Of a DNA stretch of 64,000 bases, positions 1-9,562 are shown one piece after another. This stretch comes from Bryobacteraceae bacterium (GTDB taxonomy: Bacteria > Acidobacteriota > Terriglobia > Bryobacterales > Bryobacteraceae): the NCBI GenBank assembly GCA_026002875.1, contig BPGE01000001.1, forward strand, positions 620,001-684,000, given 5' to 3'. The position numbers and the translations under genes are program-made. The notes beneath the pieces are model-generated. The model was not told the DNA's origin and did no database searches. It worked only from the letters and a program-made list of their open reading frames with translations. Each line of letters starts with the position of its first letter. Positions within the stretch are counted from its first letter, which is position 1.

Positions 1-699
1 CAGGCCTCCATCGAGCTTTCGCTCTTCTACCGCGACTCCAGCGGCTCGCCCGTGCTGCCTCCGGTGGAGCGCCTCCCCTCTTCTTTCCCCGCCGCCCGCG
101 ACATCGACGAACAGCGGCTCCGGGATGACATCGAACTCGCCCTGAAACGGCGGCCCGAAATCCAGCGCTTCCGCGAGCAGCGCAATCAGGTGGAAGTCGA
201 CCGCAGGCTCGCGCAGAACCAGCTTCTGCCCAACATCGACCTCTCGCTCAGCTTCACCAGCCAGCTCGGCGAACGGCGCGTCGGCCGCGGCCCCAACGAC
301 CTCGTCGCCGCCCTCGTCTTCGACCTGCCCGCGCAGCGGCGCGTCGCCAAAGGCCGCGATCTCTCCGCTCTGGCGCGCATCGAGCAGTTCGATCAGCGCG
401 AGCGCTTCGCCCGCGATCAGGTGGAAGCCGAAGTCCGCGACGCCTACTCCGCCCTGAAAACCGCCTACGACCGCGCCCGCGTCCTGCGCGAGGAAGTGGA
501 AGTGGCCCGGCAGCTCGAAGTCGCCGAGCGCGTCCGCTTCGAGCTCGGCGAAGGCAACCTGTTCCTCGTCAACCTGCGCGAGCAGGCCACCTATGAAACC
601 GAGCTGCGCGAAGTGGCCGCCCTCACGGAGTATTTCCGCGCCCTCGCGCTCTACGAGTTCGCCATCGCCGAAGCCATGAGCCGTCCGCGGAAGCCCTGA
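1..699 (+). CDS. TolC-family outer membrane efflux protein, 3' part
   Basis: The reading frame is open from the first base, so the gene begins before the window; 232 residues are visible. The visible part is highly charged and helical, with long Arg/Glu-rich amphipathic stretches, a beta-like segment around LPNIDLSLSFTSQLG and a second pair of helices ending in ALYEFAIAEAMSR. This pattern fits the C-terminal repeat of TolC-like proteins: long periplasmic coiled coils joined by outer-membrane beta strands. Such proteins form the exit duct of RND or ABC-type efflux and type I secretion. The expected inner-membrane partners would lie upstream, outside the window. The family call rests on overall pattern rather than a catalytic motif. 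Confidence 0.7.
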   Translation, partial: QASIELSLFYRDSSGSPVLPPVERLPSSFPAARDIDEQRLRDDIELALKRRPEIQRFREQRNQVEVDRRLAQNQLLPNIDLSLSFTSQLGERRVGRGPNDLVAALVFDLPAQRRVAKGRDLSALARIEQFDQRERFARDQVEAEVRDAYSALKTAYDRARVLREEVEVARQLEVAERVRFELGEGNLFLVNLREQATYETELREVAALTEYFRALALYEFAIAEAMSRPRKP

Positions 700-714
700 A
701 ACCCGGGCCCGCGG

Positions 715-1533
715 TCAGAGGGCCAGCTTGCCCTCGTACACCATGTCCTTCAGCCGGAATTTTTTCTTCACTTCCATCGGGCCGCGGCGCATGCAGAATT
801 CCACCTCCTTGTCCTCCAGCTCGATCGGGTGATCTTTCGGGAAGTGGAAAATCAGCACGCCCCTCTGGCCTCCCGGCGGAAGAACGACTGAAGACGGATG
901 CACCTTCTCGTGGTTCTTCCACGCGAGCCAGGTGTTTTCTTTCAGCCCGGCCATCCACTGCTCGGGATTCCCGCGCCCGTCCTGCGGCGCGCCCTCGCCC
1001 TTCGGCGGCGCAGCGCCCGGCCGCCCGCCCTCCGGAGGCCCGCCCATCGGCGGTCCGATCACGGCGATGACGTAATCGGGCTCCTCCCTCTCGACAAATT
1101 CGCGCGCCTGCGGCGACGTCTCCGCTTCCGCGCCCATGCGCGCCCGCACGGTGGCCAGCTTGATCGGCTTCGCCGACTGCCAGCGGATCTGGAACTGGAT
1201 CGACGGGGCCATGGAAGCCCCCATGCCCTCGCCCATGCCGGAGCGGCCGATCCCCATGCCGCTGTCGCCTCCGGCGCCCACGCTGGCATCCGGCATCCCC
1301 CCGCTCATTCCTCCTCCGCCGCGGCGGCCGCCGCGCCCCCCGCCTCCCATCGGCGCCCCTCCGCCCAGGGTGATGGAAACTGATTTCGACCAGGGCGAGT
1401 CGGTCAGGATGCGTTGCAGGTCCTTCTCGGACCACTCCGCAGGCGGTTTGGCCCAAGGATCGGCCGCTCTCAGCGGCAGAGGGATCGCCGCGGCAAGGGA
1501 GGCGAACAGGCTGCGCCGGCAGATCAGGTTCAT
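715..1533 (-). CDS. Secreted hypothetical protein, glycine-rich
   Basis: A 272-residue protein starting at ATG 1533, with GGAG six bases upstream. Residues 1-22 form a signal peptide (basic MNLICRRS, hydrophobic core, cut near PLRAADPW). The mature N-terminus has a Trp-rich stretch with ILTDSPWSKS, followed by a Gly/Met-rich low-complexity segment at about residues 55-100, then a mixed alpha/beta region. It ends in a beta-like segment with FRLKDMVYEGKLAL. I know the SPW-type start from many acidobacterial hypothetical proteins, but no function is established. The frame stays open far beyond this start, into antisense of other genes, so the signal peptide decides the start. It converges with the TolC gene, 15 bp apart. 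Confidence 0.7.
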   Translation of the reverse strand: MNLICRRSLFASLAAAIPLPLRAADPWAKPPAEWSEKDLQRILTDSPWSKSVSITLGGGAPMGGGGRGGRRGGGGMSGGMPDASVGAGGDSGMGIGRSGMGEGMGASMAPSIQFQIRWQSAKPIKLATVRARMGAEAETSPQAREFVEREEPDYVIAVIGPPMGGPPEGGRPGAAPPKGEGAPQDGRGNPEQWMAGLKENTWLAWKNHEKVHPSSVVLPPGGQRGVLIFHFPKDHPIELEDKEVEFCMRRGPMEVKKKFRLKDMVYEGKLAL

Positions 1534-1635
1534 GACTGTCTCCGACGATACTATACCACACAAGCTTCTCTGAAACTCCGCTGTCTTCGCCGGACCCGCC
1601 GCAGTGTCATCATAAGGAATCGGTGCCAAGACCGC

Positions 1636-3075
1636 ATGCCGCTGACGAGCATTCTGATCCCGGCCTTCAACGAGGAGGAGTTCCTTCCCGTCCTGCTCGA
1701 GAGGGTGCTCGCCGCGCCCCTGCCGGACGGCGTGGAGCGGGAGGTCATTGTCGTCGACGACGGCTCCAGCGACGGCACCGCCCAGGCGGCGCTGGCGGCC
1801 GCGCGCCGCGCGCCGGACCGCGTCCGCATCCTGCGCCACGAGCGCAACCGCGGCAAGGGCGCCGCCATCCGCACCGCGCTGGCCGAAGCGCGGGGCGAAT
1901 TCGCCCTCATCCAGGACGCCGACCTCGAGTACGACCCCCGCGACTACCCGCGCCTGCTCGAACCGCTGTTGGAAGGCCGCGCCGACGCCGTCTACGGCAC
2001 GCGATTCGCCGTCGGGCTGGAACGCCGCGTCCTCTACTTCTGGCACGCCCTCGCCAATCAGTGGCTCACCTCCCTCGTCAACGCCGTCGCCGATCTCAAC
2101 CTCACCGACGTCTGGACCGGTTACAAGGCCTTCCGCACGGAGCTCGTCCGCAGCATCCCGATCCGCTCCGACGGCTTCAGCTTCGAAGTCGAAATCACGC
2201 TCAAGCTCGCGCAGCGCGAAGCCGTCATCTACGAAACGCCCATCCGCTACCACGGGCGCACCCGCGAGGAGGGCAAGAAAATCCGCCCGCGCGACGCCCT
2301 GCTCGGCATCCTCACGCTCCTCCGCTTCGCCCTCCGGCGCGACGCCTGCGCCGACCCCGGCGCCGACATCCTCGACCGCCTCGCGGCCGCGCACCGCTTC
2401 AATGCATGGATGGCGGAAACAGTGGCGCCCTTCGCGGGCAGGCGCGTGCTCGAAATCGGCGCCGGCATCGGCAACCTCACCAGAAGGCTCGCTCCCGGCC
2501 GCGAGCTCTACATCGCCTCCGACATCGACGGCGAGCACCTCTCCCGCCTCGCCGCGCGCCTCTCCCACAGGCCCAACGTCCGCACCGCGCGCGTCGACCT
2601 GACCCGCGCCGATGACTTCGCGCCGCTCCGCGGCCTCGTCGACACCGTCGTCTGCCTCAATGTCGTCGAGCACGTCGAAGACGACCAGCTCGCGCTGCGC
2701 AATCTCTTCGACGTCCTCGCTCCCGGCGGCAGGGCCGTCATCCTCGTGCCCGAAGGGCAGCGCATCTACGGCGAGCTGGACCGCGTCCTCGGCCACTGGC
2801 GCCGCTACTCGCAGGCCGAACTGCGCCAGAAGATGGAGCAGGCAGGCTTCGAAATCGAACACCTGTTCGGATTCAACCGCGTCACCCGTCCCGGCTGGTG
2901 GTGGAACGGCCGCGTCCTCCGCAGGCGCACCTTCAGCCGCCTCCAGCTCGGCATCTTCGACCGCCTCGTCTGGCTGTGGAAACGCATCGATCCCTGGCTG
3001 CCCTGGCGCGGCGTCTCCCTCATCGCCGTCGGACGCAAGCCCGCTGCCGGCCGGCCCGCGGATCAGACCAGGTAG
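1636..3075 (+). CDS. Family 2 glycosyltransferase fused to SAM-dependent methyltransferase
   Basis: A 479-residue two-domain enzyme. Residues 5-235 are a GT-A family 2 glycosyltransferase of the dolichol-phosphate-sugar synthase type: ILIPAFNEE near the start, nucleotide-binding DDGSSDGT at 41-48, the DAD metal site at about 94-96 and GTRF at 121-124. Residues about 260-400 are a class I methyltransferase, with motif [13 protein letters not shown] near 271 and a [13 protein letters not shown] post-motif. The product probably transfers a sugar from a nucleotide donor to a lipid or glycan and methylates it or a neighbouring group; the substrate cannot be read from sequence. The start is ATG 1636, because homology begins at [12 protein letters not shown]. 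Its end overlaps the convergent dnaJ by 13 bp. Confidence 0.85.
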   Translation: MPLTSILIPAFNEEEFLPVLLERVLAAPLPDGVEREVIVVDDGSSDGTAQAALAAARRAPDRVRILRHERNRGKGAAIRTALAEARGEFALIQDADLEYDPRDYPRLLEPLLEGRADAVYGTRFAVGLERRVLYFWHALANQWLTSLVNAVADLNLTDVWTGYKAFRTELVRSIPIRSDGFSFEVEITLKLAQREAVIYETPIRYHGRTREEGKKIRPRDALLGILTLLRFALRRDACADPGADILDRLAAAHRFNAWMAETVAPFAGRRVLEIGAGIGNLTRRLAPGRELYIASDIDGEHLSRLAARLSHRPNVRTARVDLTRADDFAPLRGLVDTVVCLNVVEHVEDDQLALRNLFDVLAPGGRAVILVPEGQRIYGELDRVLGHWRRYSQAELRQKMEQAGFEIEHLFGFNRVTRPGWWWNGRVLRRRTFSRLQLGIFDRLVWLWKRIDPWLPWRGVSLIAVGRKPAAGRPADQTR

Positions 3076-4178
3076 TCTTTCAGCTTCTCGAGCAGCGATT
3101 TTTCCTGCGGATCGCTCTCGTCCGGCAGCGTCTCGCGAAGCTGCTCGAACAGCTTGCGCTGTTCGCGCGTCAGCTTCCGCGGAATGCGCACATCGAGATG
3201 CACGACGATGTCGCCCCGCCCCTTCCCGTGCAGGTGCGGCACCCCGCGCCCCTTCAGCCGCAGCGTCTCGCCGCTCTGCACGCCCTCGGGCACCTTGACG
3301 GTCTGCACCCCTTCGAACGTCAGAATGTTGAGCTCCGTGCCGAGCGCCGCCTGCGCCACATTCAGCGGAACCGTGCAGTGCAGGTCGTTCTCCCGCCGTT
3401 CGAACACCGGGTGCGGCTTGACGATGATGAACACGTACAGGTCGCCCGGCGGACCGCCGTTGAGCCCGGGCTGCCCTTCGCCCGCCACCCGCAGTTTGTC
3501 GCCGCTGCTGATCCCCGGCGGAATCTGGATCTTCCGTTTGTGCGTCGTCCGCACGAACCCTTCGCCCTGGCACTGCCGGCATGGGCGCCGCAGAAGGCGC
3601 CCCGCGCCGCCGCACTGCGGGCAGGTGCGCCGGATCGTCAGGAAGCCCTGCCGGTAAAACGTCTCGCCCCGCCCGTGGCACGCCGGGCACGTGCTCCACC
3701 CGTCGTGCGTCTCCGCGCGCGAGCCTTTGCACGCCGGGCAGCTCTCCAGCCGCGGAACCTGGATCTCGACTTCCTTGCCGAAAATCGCGTCCTGCAGCTC
3801 GATCTCCAGATCGAACCGCGTGTCCTCGCCTCGTTGCGGGCGGTTGCGTCGCCGCGCAGACGATCCGAACAGGTCCCCGAACCCGAAGAAATCCCCGAAA
3901 ATATCCGCAAAATCGGCGAACGCCTCCGGATCGAATCCCGGCGCCCCTGCCCCCGACAGCCCCTGATGCCCGTAAGCGTCGTACAGCCGCCGCTTCTCCG
4001 GATCCGACAGCACGCTGTAGGCTTCCGCCGCTTCCTTGAACTTTTCTTCCGCCTGTTTGTCGCCGGGATTGCGGTCCGGGTGATACTTCAGCGCCAGCTT
4101 CCGGTAGGCGCTCTTCAGCTCCTGCTCGGAAGCCGAACGGGACACGCCGAGGATCTCGTAGTAGTCGCGCTTGGTCAC
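3063..4178 (-). CDS. dnaJ: Chaperone DnaJ
   Basis: A full-length 371-residue type I DnaJ co-chaperone. The J domain is residues 5-67 with HPD at 33-35, which stimulates DnaK ATPase. A Gly/Phe linker follows at 79-105 ([16 protein letters not shown]). Four CxxCxGxG-type zinc motifs place Cys at 147/150, 164/167, 186/189 and 200/203, and the C-terminal substrate-binding beta domains end in a dimerisation region. Its ATG overlaps the grpE stop as ATGA, so the two are translationally coupled. With grpE and hrcA it forms the third gene of a heat-shock operon. No dnaK lies in the window. Confidence 0.97.
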   Translation of the reverse strand: MTKRDYYEILGVSRSASEQELKSAYRKLALKYHPDRNPGDKQAEEKFKEAAEAYSVLSDPEKRRLYDAYGHQGLSGAGAPGFDPEAFADFADIFGDFFGFGDLFGSSARRRNRPQRGEDTRFDLEIELQDAIFGKEVEIQVPRLESCPACKGSRAETHDGWSTCPACHGRGETFYRQGFLTIRRTCPQCGGAGRLLRRPCRQCQGEGFVRTTHKRKIQIPPGISSGDKLRVAGEGQPGLNGGPPGDLYVFIIVKPHPVFERRENDLHCTVPLNVAQAALGTELNILTFEGVQTVKVPEGVQSGETLRLKGRGVPHLHGKGRGDIVVHLDVRIPRKLTREQRKLFEQLRETLPDESDPQEKSLLEKLKDYLV

Positions 4179-4753
4179 GATCCGCTCTTGACGGCCACGC
4201 GCACCAGAGCCTCGCGGAGCAGCCGCCCCTTGTACGTGTATCCGCGCTGCAGTTCAGCGGCCACCGTTTCCTCCTCCGCGCCGGGGTCCTCCACGCGCTC
4301 GATGGCGTGGTGCAGGCTCGGATCGAACGGCTTGCCTTCCGCCTCGATGGGCTCCACGCCCAGCTTCCGCAGCGCATCGGAAAACCGCTGATGGATCAGC
4401 TCCACGCCGCGGGCGTACTCTGCGTCCGCGGTCGGAGTCTTCAGCGCCCGCTCCAGATCGTCCAGCACCGGCAGCAGCGCCTTCAGCGCTCCCGCCGCCG
4501 CGAATTCGACCGCCTCCAGCCGCTCGCGCTCGCTCCGCTTGCGGAAGTTGTCGAACTCGGCCGCCAGGCGCAGCAGCCGGTCCTGCAACTCGGCCTTCTC
4601 CTGCGCCAGCCGGTCCCGTTCCGCCGCCAGGGCCGCAACATCGGGCCCTTCGGCCGCCGCCTCCGCCGGCTGCTCCAGCGCCGCCTGCGCCTCGGCCGAC
4701 AGAGTGGCGGCGTCTTCCGATGTCGAGTTTGACAGTTCCTGCTCAGGCATCAT
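4175..4753 (-). CDS. grpE: Nucleotide exchange factor GrpE
   Basis: A 192-residue GrpE that releases ADP from DnaK. It has an acidic Ala/Glu-rich N-terminus, a long coiled coil at about 45-100 ([20 protein letters not shown]), the conserved EFDNFRKR segment, and a C-terminal beta domain with [19 protein letters not shown]-like sequence and the [14 protein letters not shown] terminus typical of GrpE. ATG 4753 and ATG 4750 are adjacent and either could be used; an in-frame TTG at 4771 would add six residues but lacks a better ribosome site. The gene lies 46 bp downstream of hrcA and overlaps dnaJ by 4 bp. Confidence 0.95.
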   Translation of the reverse strand: MMPEQELSNSTSEDAATLSAEAQAALEQPAEAAAEGPDVAALAAERDRLAQEKAELQDRLLRLAAEFDNFRKRSERERLEAVEFAAAGALKALLPVLDDLERALKTPTADAEYARGVELIHQRFSDALRKLGVEPIEAEGKPFDPSLHHAIERVEDPGAEEETVAAELQRGYTYKGRLLREALVRVAVKSGS

Positions 4754-4799
4754 GATTCCAGCTCGGTTCAAATCCCAGAGTAGCAGGCGGGCCGCCCGG

Positions 4800-5840
4800 C
4801 TACTGCGGCAGGCTCGCCAGCAGCGACCGCATCTGCGCCACGGCCGACATCACGCGCGCGTAGTTCATCCGCAGGGGCCCCAGCACCGCCAGCCGCGTCT
4901 GCAGGCCGCCGGGCCCCTCCACCGCCATCCCGATCAGCGCAAAGTCCCGCAGCGCCGGATGCGCCTGCGCCAGACCGATCCGCACCTGCAGCCCCGTCTC
5001 CCCCGCGTCCAGAAACTGGTCCAGCAGCTCGATCAGCCGCTGCTTCTCTTCCAGCGCCCGGAACAGCTCCCGCAGCCGCTCCCGCGTCATATGGAGGTCC
5101 AGCCCCAGCAGGTTGGACGCGCCCTCCATGTACACCCTCGGAGGCAGCTCGAACGACAGCAGCCCCTGGGCATGCAGCAGCTGCAGCCGCCGCAGCAGCA
5201 GGTCGTAGACGGCCCTCTCCTCGGTCACCATCCGGTCCAGATCGGCGCGGATGTCGCGCAGCCGCCAGCCCGAAAAATGCTGGTTCACGTAATTCCGGAT
5301 CGACTGCAGCTCGTCCTGCGTCACCGGCTCCGGCAGATGCGCCACCTGGTTGTGCACCAGCCCGTCCCGCGTGACGACGATCATCAGAATCCGGCCGTCC
5401 GGCAGCCGGATCAGATCGATCTGATCCAGCATCTGCGCCGACGCCGGAATCGCCGCGGCGATGCCGACGTTGCGCGTCAGCGACGTCAGCAGGTGCGACG
5501 CCTGCTGCACGCACTCGTCCGGACTGCCGTACGGCGCCAGCTCCGTCCGCAGCCGCTCGTCCGCCTGCACGCTGCTCAGTCCCGCGGCGATGCTGGCCGC
5601 ATAGTGCTGGAACGCCTTCGCCGTGGGCACCCGGCCGGCCGACGTGTGCGGCTGTTCCAGATAGCCCATCTCGGCCAGGTCCGACATGATGTTGCGGATC
5701 GTGGCCGGGCTCAGGGGATCTTTCCGCCTCCGGGCGATCGTCCGCGAGGCCACCGGTTCGCCCGTCTCGACATACGTCTGCACGATCGCATGCAGAACTT
5801 CAATGGCGCGCTGGTTCAGAACCGGTTCCATGGCCCGCAT
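4800..5840 (-). CDS. hrcA: Heat-inducible transcription repressor HrcA
   Basis: A 346-residue HrcA, the repressor of class I heat-shock genes. It has an N-terminal winged helix at about 6-75 (LNQRAIEVLHAIVQTYVETG, then SPATIRNIMSDLAEMGYLEQ and HTSAGRVPT), a GAF-like middle domain and a C-terminal dimerisation region. ATG 5840 was chosen because AGGGGG lies 5-6 bases upstream; the frame stays open to a GTG at 5924. It heads hrcA-grpE-dnaJ. HrcA usually binds CIRCE (TTAGCACTC-N9-GAGTGCTAA), but I see no CIRCE in the 75 bp between this gene and the divergent sulfatase, so autoregulation is not supported by an obvious operator. Confidence 0.95.
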   Translation of the reverse strand: MRAMEPVLNQRAIEVLHAIVQTYVETGEPVASRTIARRRKDPLSPATIRNIMSDLAEMGYLEQPHTSAGRVPTAKAFQHYAASIAAGLSSVQADERLRTELAPYGSPDECVQQASHLLTSLTRNVGIAAAIPASAQMLDQIDLIRLPDGRILMIVVTRDGLVHNQVAHLPEPVTQDELQSIRNYVNQHFSGWRLRDIRADLDRMVTEERAVYDLLLRRLQLLHAQGLLSFELPPRVYMEGASNLLGLDLHMTRERLRELFRALEEKQRLIELLDQFLDAGETGLQVRIGLAQAHPALRDFALIGMAVEGPGGLQTRLAVLGPLRMNYARVMSAVAQMRSLLASLPQ

Positions 5841-5914
5841 GGGAACCCCCTGATCTTGATGATAGGGAAGCGCGGCGCCGTGATTCAACAATTCCCCGGG
5901 CGTACAATGGCGTC

Positions 5915-7423
5915 GTGCTGACACGCAGACAGCTCGGCGCAGGCCTCGCCCCGGCGTTCATCCGCGGCCGCTCCGCGCCCCGCCCGCCCAACCTGCTGTT
6001 CCTCATCTCCGACGACCACGCCGCCTATGTCATGGGCTGCGGCGGCAACCGCCAGGCGCTGACTCCGAACCTCGACCAGCTCGCCCGGGAGGGCGTCCGC
6101 TTCGACTCGCACTACTGCAACTCCCCGGTCTGCACCCCGTCGCGGCAGAGCCTCTTCACCGGACAGATGCCGCATGCAGCCGGCGTCACCGTGCTTGAAA
6201 CGCCTCTCGATCCGTCGAAGCCCACGCTCGCGAAACAGCTGAAGAAAGCCGGCTACGCCACCGCCGCCTTCGGCAAGATGCACTTCAACCGGCCGCCCTC
6301 GCCCGGCCTGCACGGCCTGGATCATCCTCTGACGGATGGCGCCGCTAACCGCGCCTGGCAGCAGCAGGTCAAGCCCGCCCCTGTCGATCCCTCCATCCCC
6401 GTGCAGCAGCTGCCCTGGCGGCCGTTCAAGACTCCGGCTCGCGTGTGGCTGAACGCGGCCGCCGCTCCTTATCCGCGCTTCGACGCCGACATGCGCGGAA
6501 CATTTCTTGTGCGCGAAGCCTCGCGGTTCCTCGAAGAAAACCGCAACCGACCGTTCGCTCTCTGGGTAAGCCTGTTCGAGCCGCACTCGCCGTTCGACTT
6601 CCCCGTCGAGGACCGCGGCCGCTTCGACCCGCGCCAGTTCGAGCCGCCTCAGGCCGCCGCCAGCGGCGAGTGGCAGATTCCGCTCATCTTCCGCGATCTC
6701 ACCGTGCGCGACAAACAGGGCATCATCGCGGCCTATTACACCAGCGTCCATTTCCTTGACCGCAACTGGGGCCGCCTGCTCGGGAAGCTCCGCGAACTGC
6801 GGCTGGACGAGGATACCCTCGTCGTCTACACCGCCGACCACGGCTACTGCCTCGGCCATCACGGCCGCTTCGAGAAACACTGCGGCTACGACCCCGCGCT
6901 GCGCGTCCCGCTGATCGTGCGCTGGCCGGGCCGCATCGAGCCGGCCGTCGTGACGGACTTCACCGAGCACCTCGACCTCGGCCCCGCGCTGCTCGACATG
7001 CTCGGCGCGCCGCCGTTCGAGGTCCGGCATGGACAGTCCCTGGCCCCGTACCTGCATGGACGAAAGCCCGGAAAGCCCAGAGACCACATCGTCAGCGAGT
7101 ATCTCGAAAACGAAGAGATCTTCGTCCGCACGCCGAAATGGAAGCTCATGTACTGCTCCGGCCGGCGCAGGCGCCTGGACGGCTATGAGACGGAACACCC
7201 CGCGCCCGGACGCTATGTCCGCCTGTTCGATCTGGAGAAAGATCCAGGCGAGTTCCGCAATGTGGCGCCGGAGCACGCCGGCATCGTCGCGGATCTCAAG
7301 CGCATTGCGCTCGAGCGCCTGCGGACCACGCATCCGGAAGCGGCGGCGGAGCCGTCGTCCGGCTCAGTCGACGATCTGCTCGACTTCTACCTGCGCCCGC
7401 GCGACGCCCGCCCTCAGGCCTGA
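5915..7423 (+). CDS. Sulfatase, formylglycine-dependent
   Basis: A 502-residue type I sulfatase that hydrolyses sulfate esters, probably on polysaccharides. Cys73 sits in CTPSRQSLFTG, the CxPSR signature converted to formylglycine. Metal ligands are visible as SDDH at 32-35 and in the later YTADHGYCLGHHGRFEKH stretch. Length and the C-terminal LFDLEKDPGEFRNVA segment are normal for the family. The start is a GTG at 5915. The N-terminus has TRRQLG followed by a short apolar stretch, a weak Tat-like export signal. It is divergent from hrcA. Its end overlaps the convergent membrane-protein gene by 10 bp. A maturase (FGE or anSME) is needed but is not in the window. Confidence 0.93.
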   Translation: MLTRRQLGAGLAPAFIRGRSAPRPPNLLFLISDDHAAYVMGCGGNRQALTPNLDQLAREGVRFDSHYCNSPVCTPSRQSLFTGQMPHAAGVTVLETPLDPSKPTLAKQLKKAGYATAAFGKMHFNRPPSPGLHGLDHPLTDGAANRAWQQQVKPAPVDPSIPVQQLPWRPFKTPARVWLNAAAAPYPRFDADMRGTFLVREASRFLEENRNRPFALWVSLFEPHSPFDFPVEDRGRFDPRQFEPPQAAASGEWQIPLIFRDLTVRDKQGIIAAYYTSVHFLDRNWGRLLGKLRELRLDEDTLVVYTADHGYCLGHHGRFEKHCGYDPALRVPLIVRWPGRIEPAVVTDFTEHLDLGPALLDMLGAPPFEVRHGQSLAPYLHGRKPGKPRDHIVSEYLENEEIFVRTPKWKLMYCSGRRRRLDGYETEHPAPGRYVRLFDLEKDPGEFRNVAPEHAGIVADLKRIALERLRTTHPEAAAEPSSGSVDDLLDFYLRPRDARPQA

Positions 7424-7797
7424 GGCCGCCGGAACAGCGCCTCCGTCTGCGGATTCAGCAGAACCCAGAACGCATACACCGAGATGATCGTGCCCAGGGG
7501 CACGTTCAGCAGGTGGATCGCCGCCAGCACCAGGCCGAGGATCCGCGCCCATGGCCGCAGGTTGTACAGCCCGAAGCCCAGGATGAACGTCGGCAGCGAC
7601 AGCACCAGGATCAGGACCACGATCACCGTCACCACCGCCTGCAGGATTGACGCCGGCAGGAATCCCGCCTCTCCCGCTGCCGCGGCGATGACCGCCGGAA
7701 TGATCGAGCCGCCCGCGAACGTGACCGCCGCCAGCACGACCCCCAGCCCGCCGAGAACCAGGTTGAACCAGGCCAACACCTTGACGTGAGTTTCCAT
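7414..7797 (-). CDS. Small integral membrane protein, unknown function
   Basis: A 127-residue protein starting at ATG 7797, six bases after GGAG. Three to four hydrophobic segments cover most of its length: about 7-32 (VLAWFNLVLGGLGVVLAAV), 50-75 (ILQAVVTVIVVLILVLSL) and 80-115 (GLYNLRPWARILGLVLAAIH). Only the short C-terminus (NPQTEALFRRPQA) is clearly soluble. The arrangement, with ARILGLVLAAI and an Asn-Pro-containing tail, resembles the many DUF-type four-helix membrane proteins of unknown function in acidobacteria. Nothing in its neighbours suggests a role. Confidence 0.75.
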   Translation of the reverse strand: METHVKVLAWFNLVLGGLGVVLAAVTFAGGSIIPAVIAAAAGEAGFLPASILQAVVTVIVVLILVLSLPTFILGFGLYNLRPWARILGLVLAAIHLLNVPLGTIISVYAFWVLLNPQTEALFRRPQA

Positions 7798-7960
7798 GGG
7801 TGACTCCGCCATTCTACGCCGGATCCCCGCGGCTCGCAGCATCGCGCGCCCGCTTTATGATAGAAGATGGCAGGCGCGGAGGAGACGCCGGCCCGCGCGG
7901 CGGCCCCGAACGCCGCGGCTTTGGCCTGTCCGACTGAAGCTTCGCGAAAGGAAGCGGGAA

Positions 7961-9562
7961 ATGATCTGGGCATTCCTGTTGGCGCCGTCAGCGGCGGATC
8001 GTTGGGCGAGAGTTCTCACTGACGATACGTTCGCCGGCATCCACCAGCTCGACTGGTTCGACTGGCTGCTTCTGGTTCCCTACTTCCTCATGCTGGGCGT
8101 GCTCGCCTTCTACGGCGCCCACCGCTTCGTTACCATCCTCCGGTACCTGAAGTCGCGCCACAGGATCCCGCGCGAGCCGCAGCAGCGCTTCCAGACCCTG
8201 CCCCGCGTCACCATCCAGCTCCCCCTCTTCAACGAGCGCAACGTCGTCGACCAGCTCCTCGACAGCGTCCTCCGGATCCGCTACCCCAGGGAGCTGCTCC
8301 AGATCCAGGTCCTCGACGATTCCACCGACGACACGCACCCCTACACCGAGGCGCTCGTCCAGCGGCTGCGCGCGCAGGGTCATCCCATCGAGTACATCCA
8401 CCGCACCAACCGGGTCGGCTTTAAAGCCGGCGCCCTGCAGGAGGGCATGAAGAGCGCCACCGGCGAGCTCCTCGCCATCTTCGACGCCGACTTCATCCCC
8501 CCCGAGGATTTCCTCGAGCGCACCGTGCACTTCTTCACCGACCCGCAGGTCGGCCTCGTCCAGACCCGCTGGACCTACATCAACCGCCACCACAACCTCC
8601 TCACGGAAGTGCAGGCGCTCATGCTCGACGGCCACTTCGCCCTCGAGCACGTCGCCCGCTGGGGCTCGGGCCTCTTCTTCAACTTCAATGGCACGGCCGG
8701 CATCCTCCGGCGGCGCATGATCGAAGACGCCGGCGGCTGGGAGCACGACACCCTCACCGAAGACAGCGACCTCAGCTACCGCGCGCAGCTGAAAGGCTGG
8801 AAGTTCGTCTACCTGCCCTGGATCGAGTGCCCCTCCGAGCTCCCCGTCGACACCTACGGCTTCCAGGTCCAGCAGCAGCGCTGGGCCAAGGGCCTCACGC
8901 AGGTCGCGCTCAAGCTTCTGCCGCGCATCCTCCGCTCGAAGGAAATCGGCTGGCGCGAAAAGCTCGAAGCCTGGTTCCACCTCACGCCCAACATCAGCTA
9001 CCCCCTGATGGTCTGCGTCTCGGCGCTCATGCTGCCCGTCATGATGGTGCGCTTCTACATCGGCTGGCAGCAGCTCCTCCTCGTCGACTTCCCCCTCATC
9101 ATCTGCTCCTTCTGGAGCGTGGTCTCCTTCTATCTGCTCGCCGAGAAAGAACTCTACCCGGACCGCTGGAAACGCGCCATCCTGATTCTCCCCTTCCTTC
9201 TGGCCATGGGCGTCGCGCTCACCATCTCCAACACGAAAGCCGTCATCGAAGCCCTCCTTGGCAGGCAGTCGAGCTTCGTGCGCACGCCCAAGTACGCCCC
9301 GAAAGCCGCTGGCGGGCAGGTCGCCGTCGTCTACAAACGCAAGTCCGGCTGGCTGCCCTTCGCCGAAATCGGCATGGGCCTGTTCTTCCTCGGCATGGTG
9401 GCCTACTGCATCGACGTGATGAACTTCTTCGCCCTGCCATTTCTGATGATTTTTGTTTCCGGCTACTTCTGGGCCGGCTTCTCCACCCTCTGGCAGGAGC
9501 ATCAGGCGCGGCTCCGGTTCGAGCGCGAGGCGCGCAAGGTCGAAGTCGAAGCCGTCAGCTAG
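7961..9562 (+). CDS. Membrane glycosyltransferase family 2, processive (CslA/BcsA-like)
   Basis: A 533-residue polytopic GT2. One transmembrane helix (about 34-56) precedes the catalytic domain. The nucleotide site is DD at 119-120 (VLDDSTDDT), the metal site is FDADF near 175-177, the catalytic base is in TEDSDLSYRAQLKGW near 268, and QQQRWAKG near 304 is the QxxRW motif of processive synthases. Four or more helices follow. The order matches cellulose/mannan synthase-like enzymes that elongate a beta-glycan and thread it through the membrane; the sugar is unknown. The start is ATG 7961 after GGAAG. No PilZ domain or BcsB partner is adjacent, so this is not a standard bcs operon. Confidence 0.88.
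   Translation: MIWAFLLAPSAADRWARVLTDDTFAGIHQLDWFDWLLLVPYFLMLGVLAFYGAHRFVTILRYLKSRHRIPREPQQRFQTLPRVTIQLPLFNERNVVDQLLDSVLRIRYPRELLQIQVLDDSTDDTHPYTEALVQRLRAQGHPIEYIHRTNRVGFKAGALQEGMKSATGELLAIFDADFIPPEDFLERTVHFFTDPQVGLVQTRWTYINRHHNLLTEVQALMLDGHFALEHVARWGSGLFFNFNGTAGILRRRMIEDAGGWEHDTLTEDSDLSYRAQLKGWKFVYLPWIECPSELPVDTYGFQVQQQRWAKGLTQVALKLLPRILRSKEIGWREKLEAWFHLTPNISYPLMVCVSALMLPVMMVRFYIGWQQLLLVDFPLIICSFWSVVSFYLLAEKELYPDRWKRAILILPFLLAMGVALTISNTKAVIEALLGRQSSFVRTPKYAPKAAGGQVAVVYKRKSGWLPFAEIGMGLFFLGMVAYCIDVMNFFALPFLMIFVSGYFWAGFSTLWQEHQARLRFEREARKVEVEAVS

Noticed and set aside
715-4377. Very long (1220-codon) minus-strand open frame
   Set aside because: Most of it is antisense to the GT2 gene and out of frame with dnaJ and grpE. 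Only its last 272 codons, from the signal peptide at 1533, look like a protein.
5841-5914. CIRCE operator upstream of hrcA
   Set aside because: I looked for TTAGCACTC and GAGTGCTAA and found neither; GTGCTGACAC near 5915 lacks the required inverted partner.
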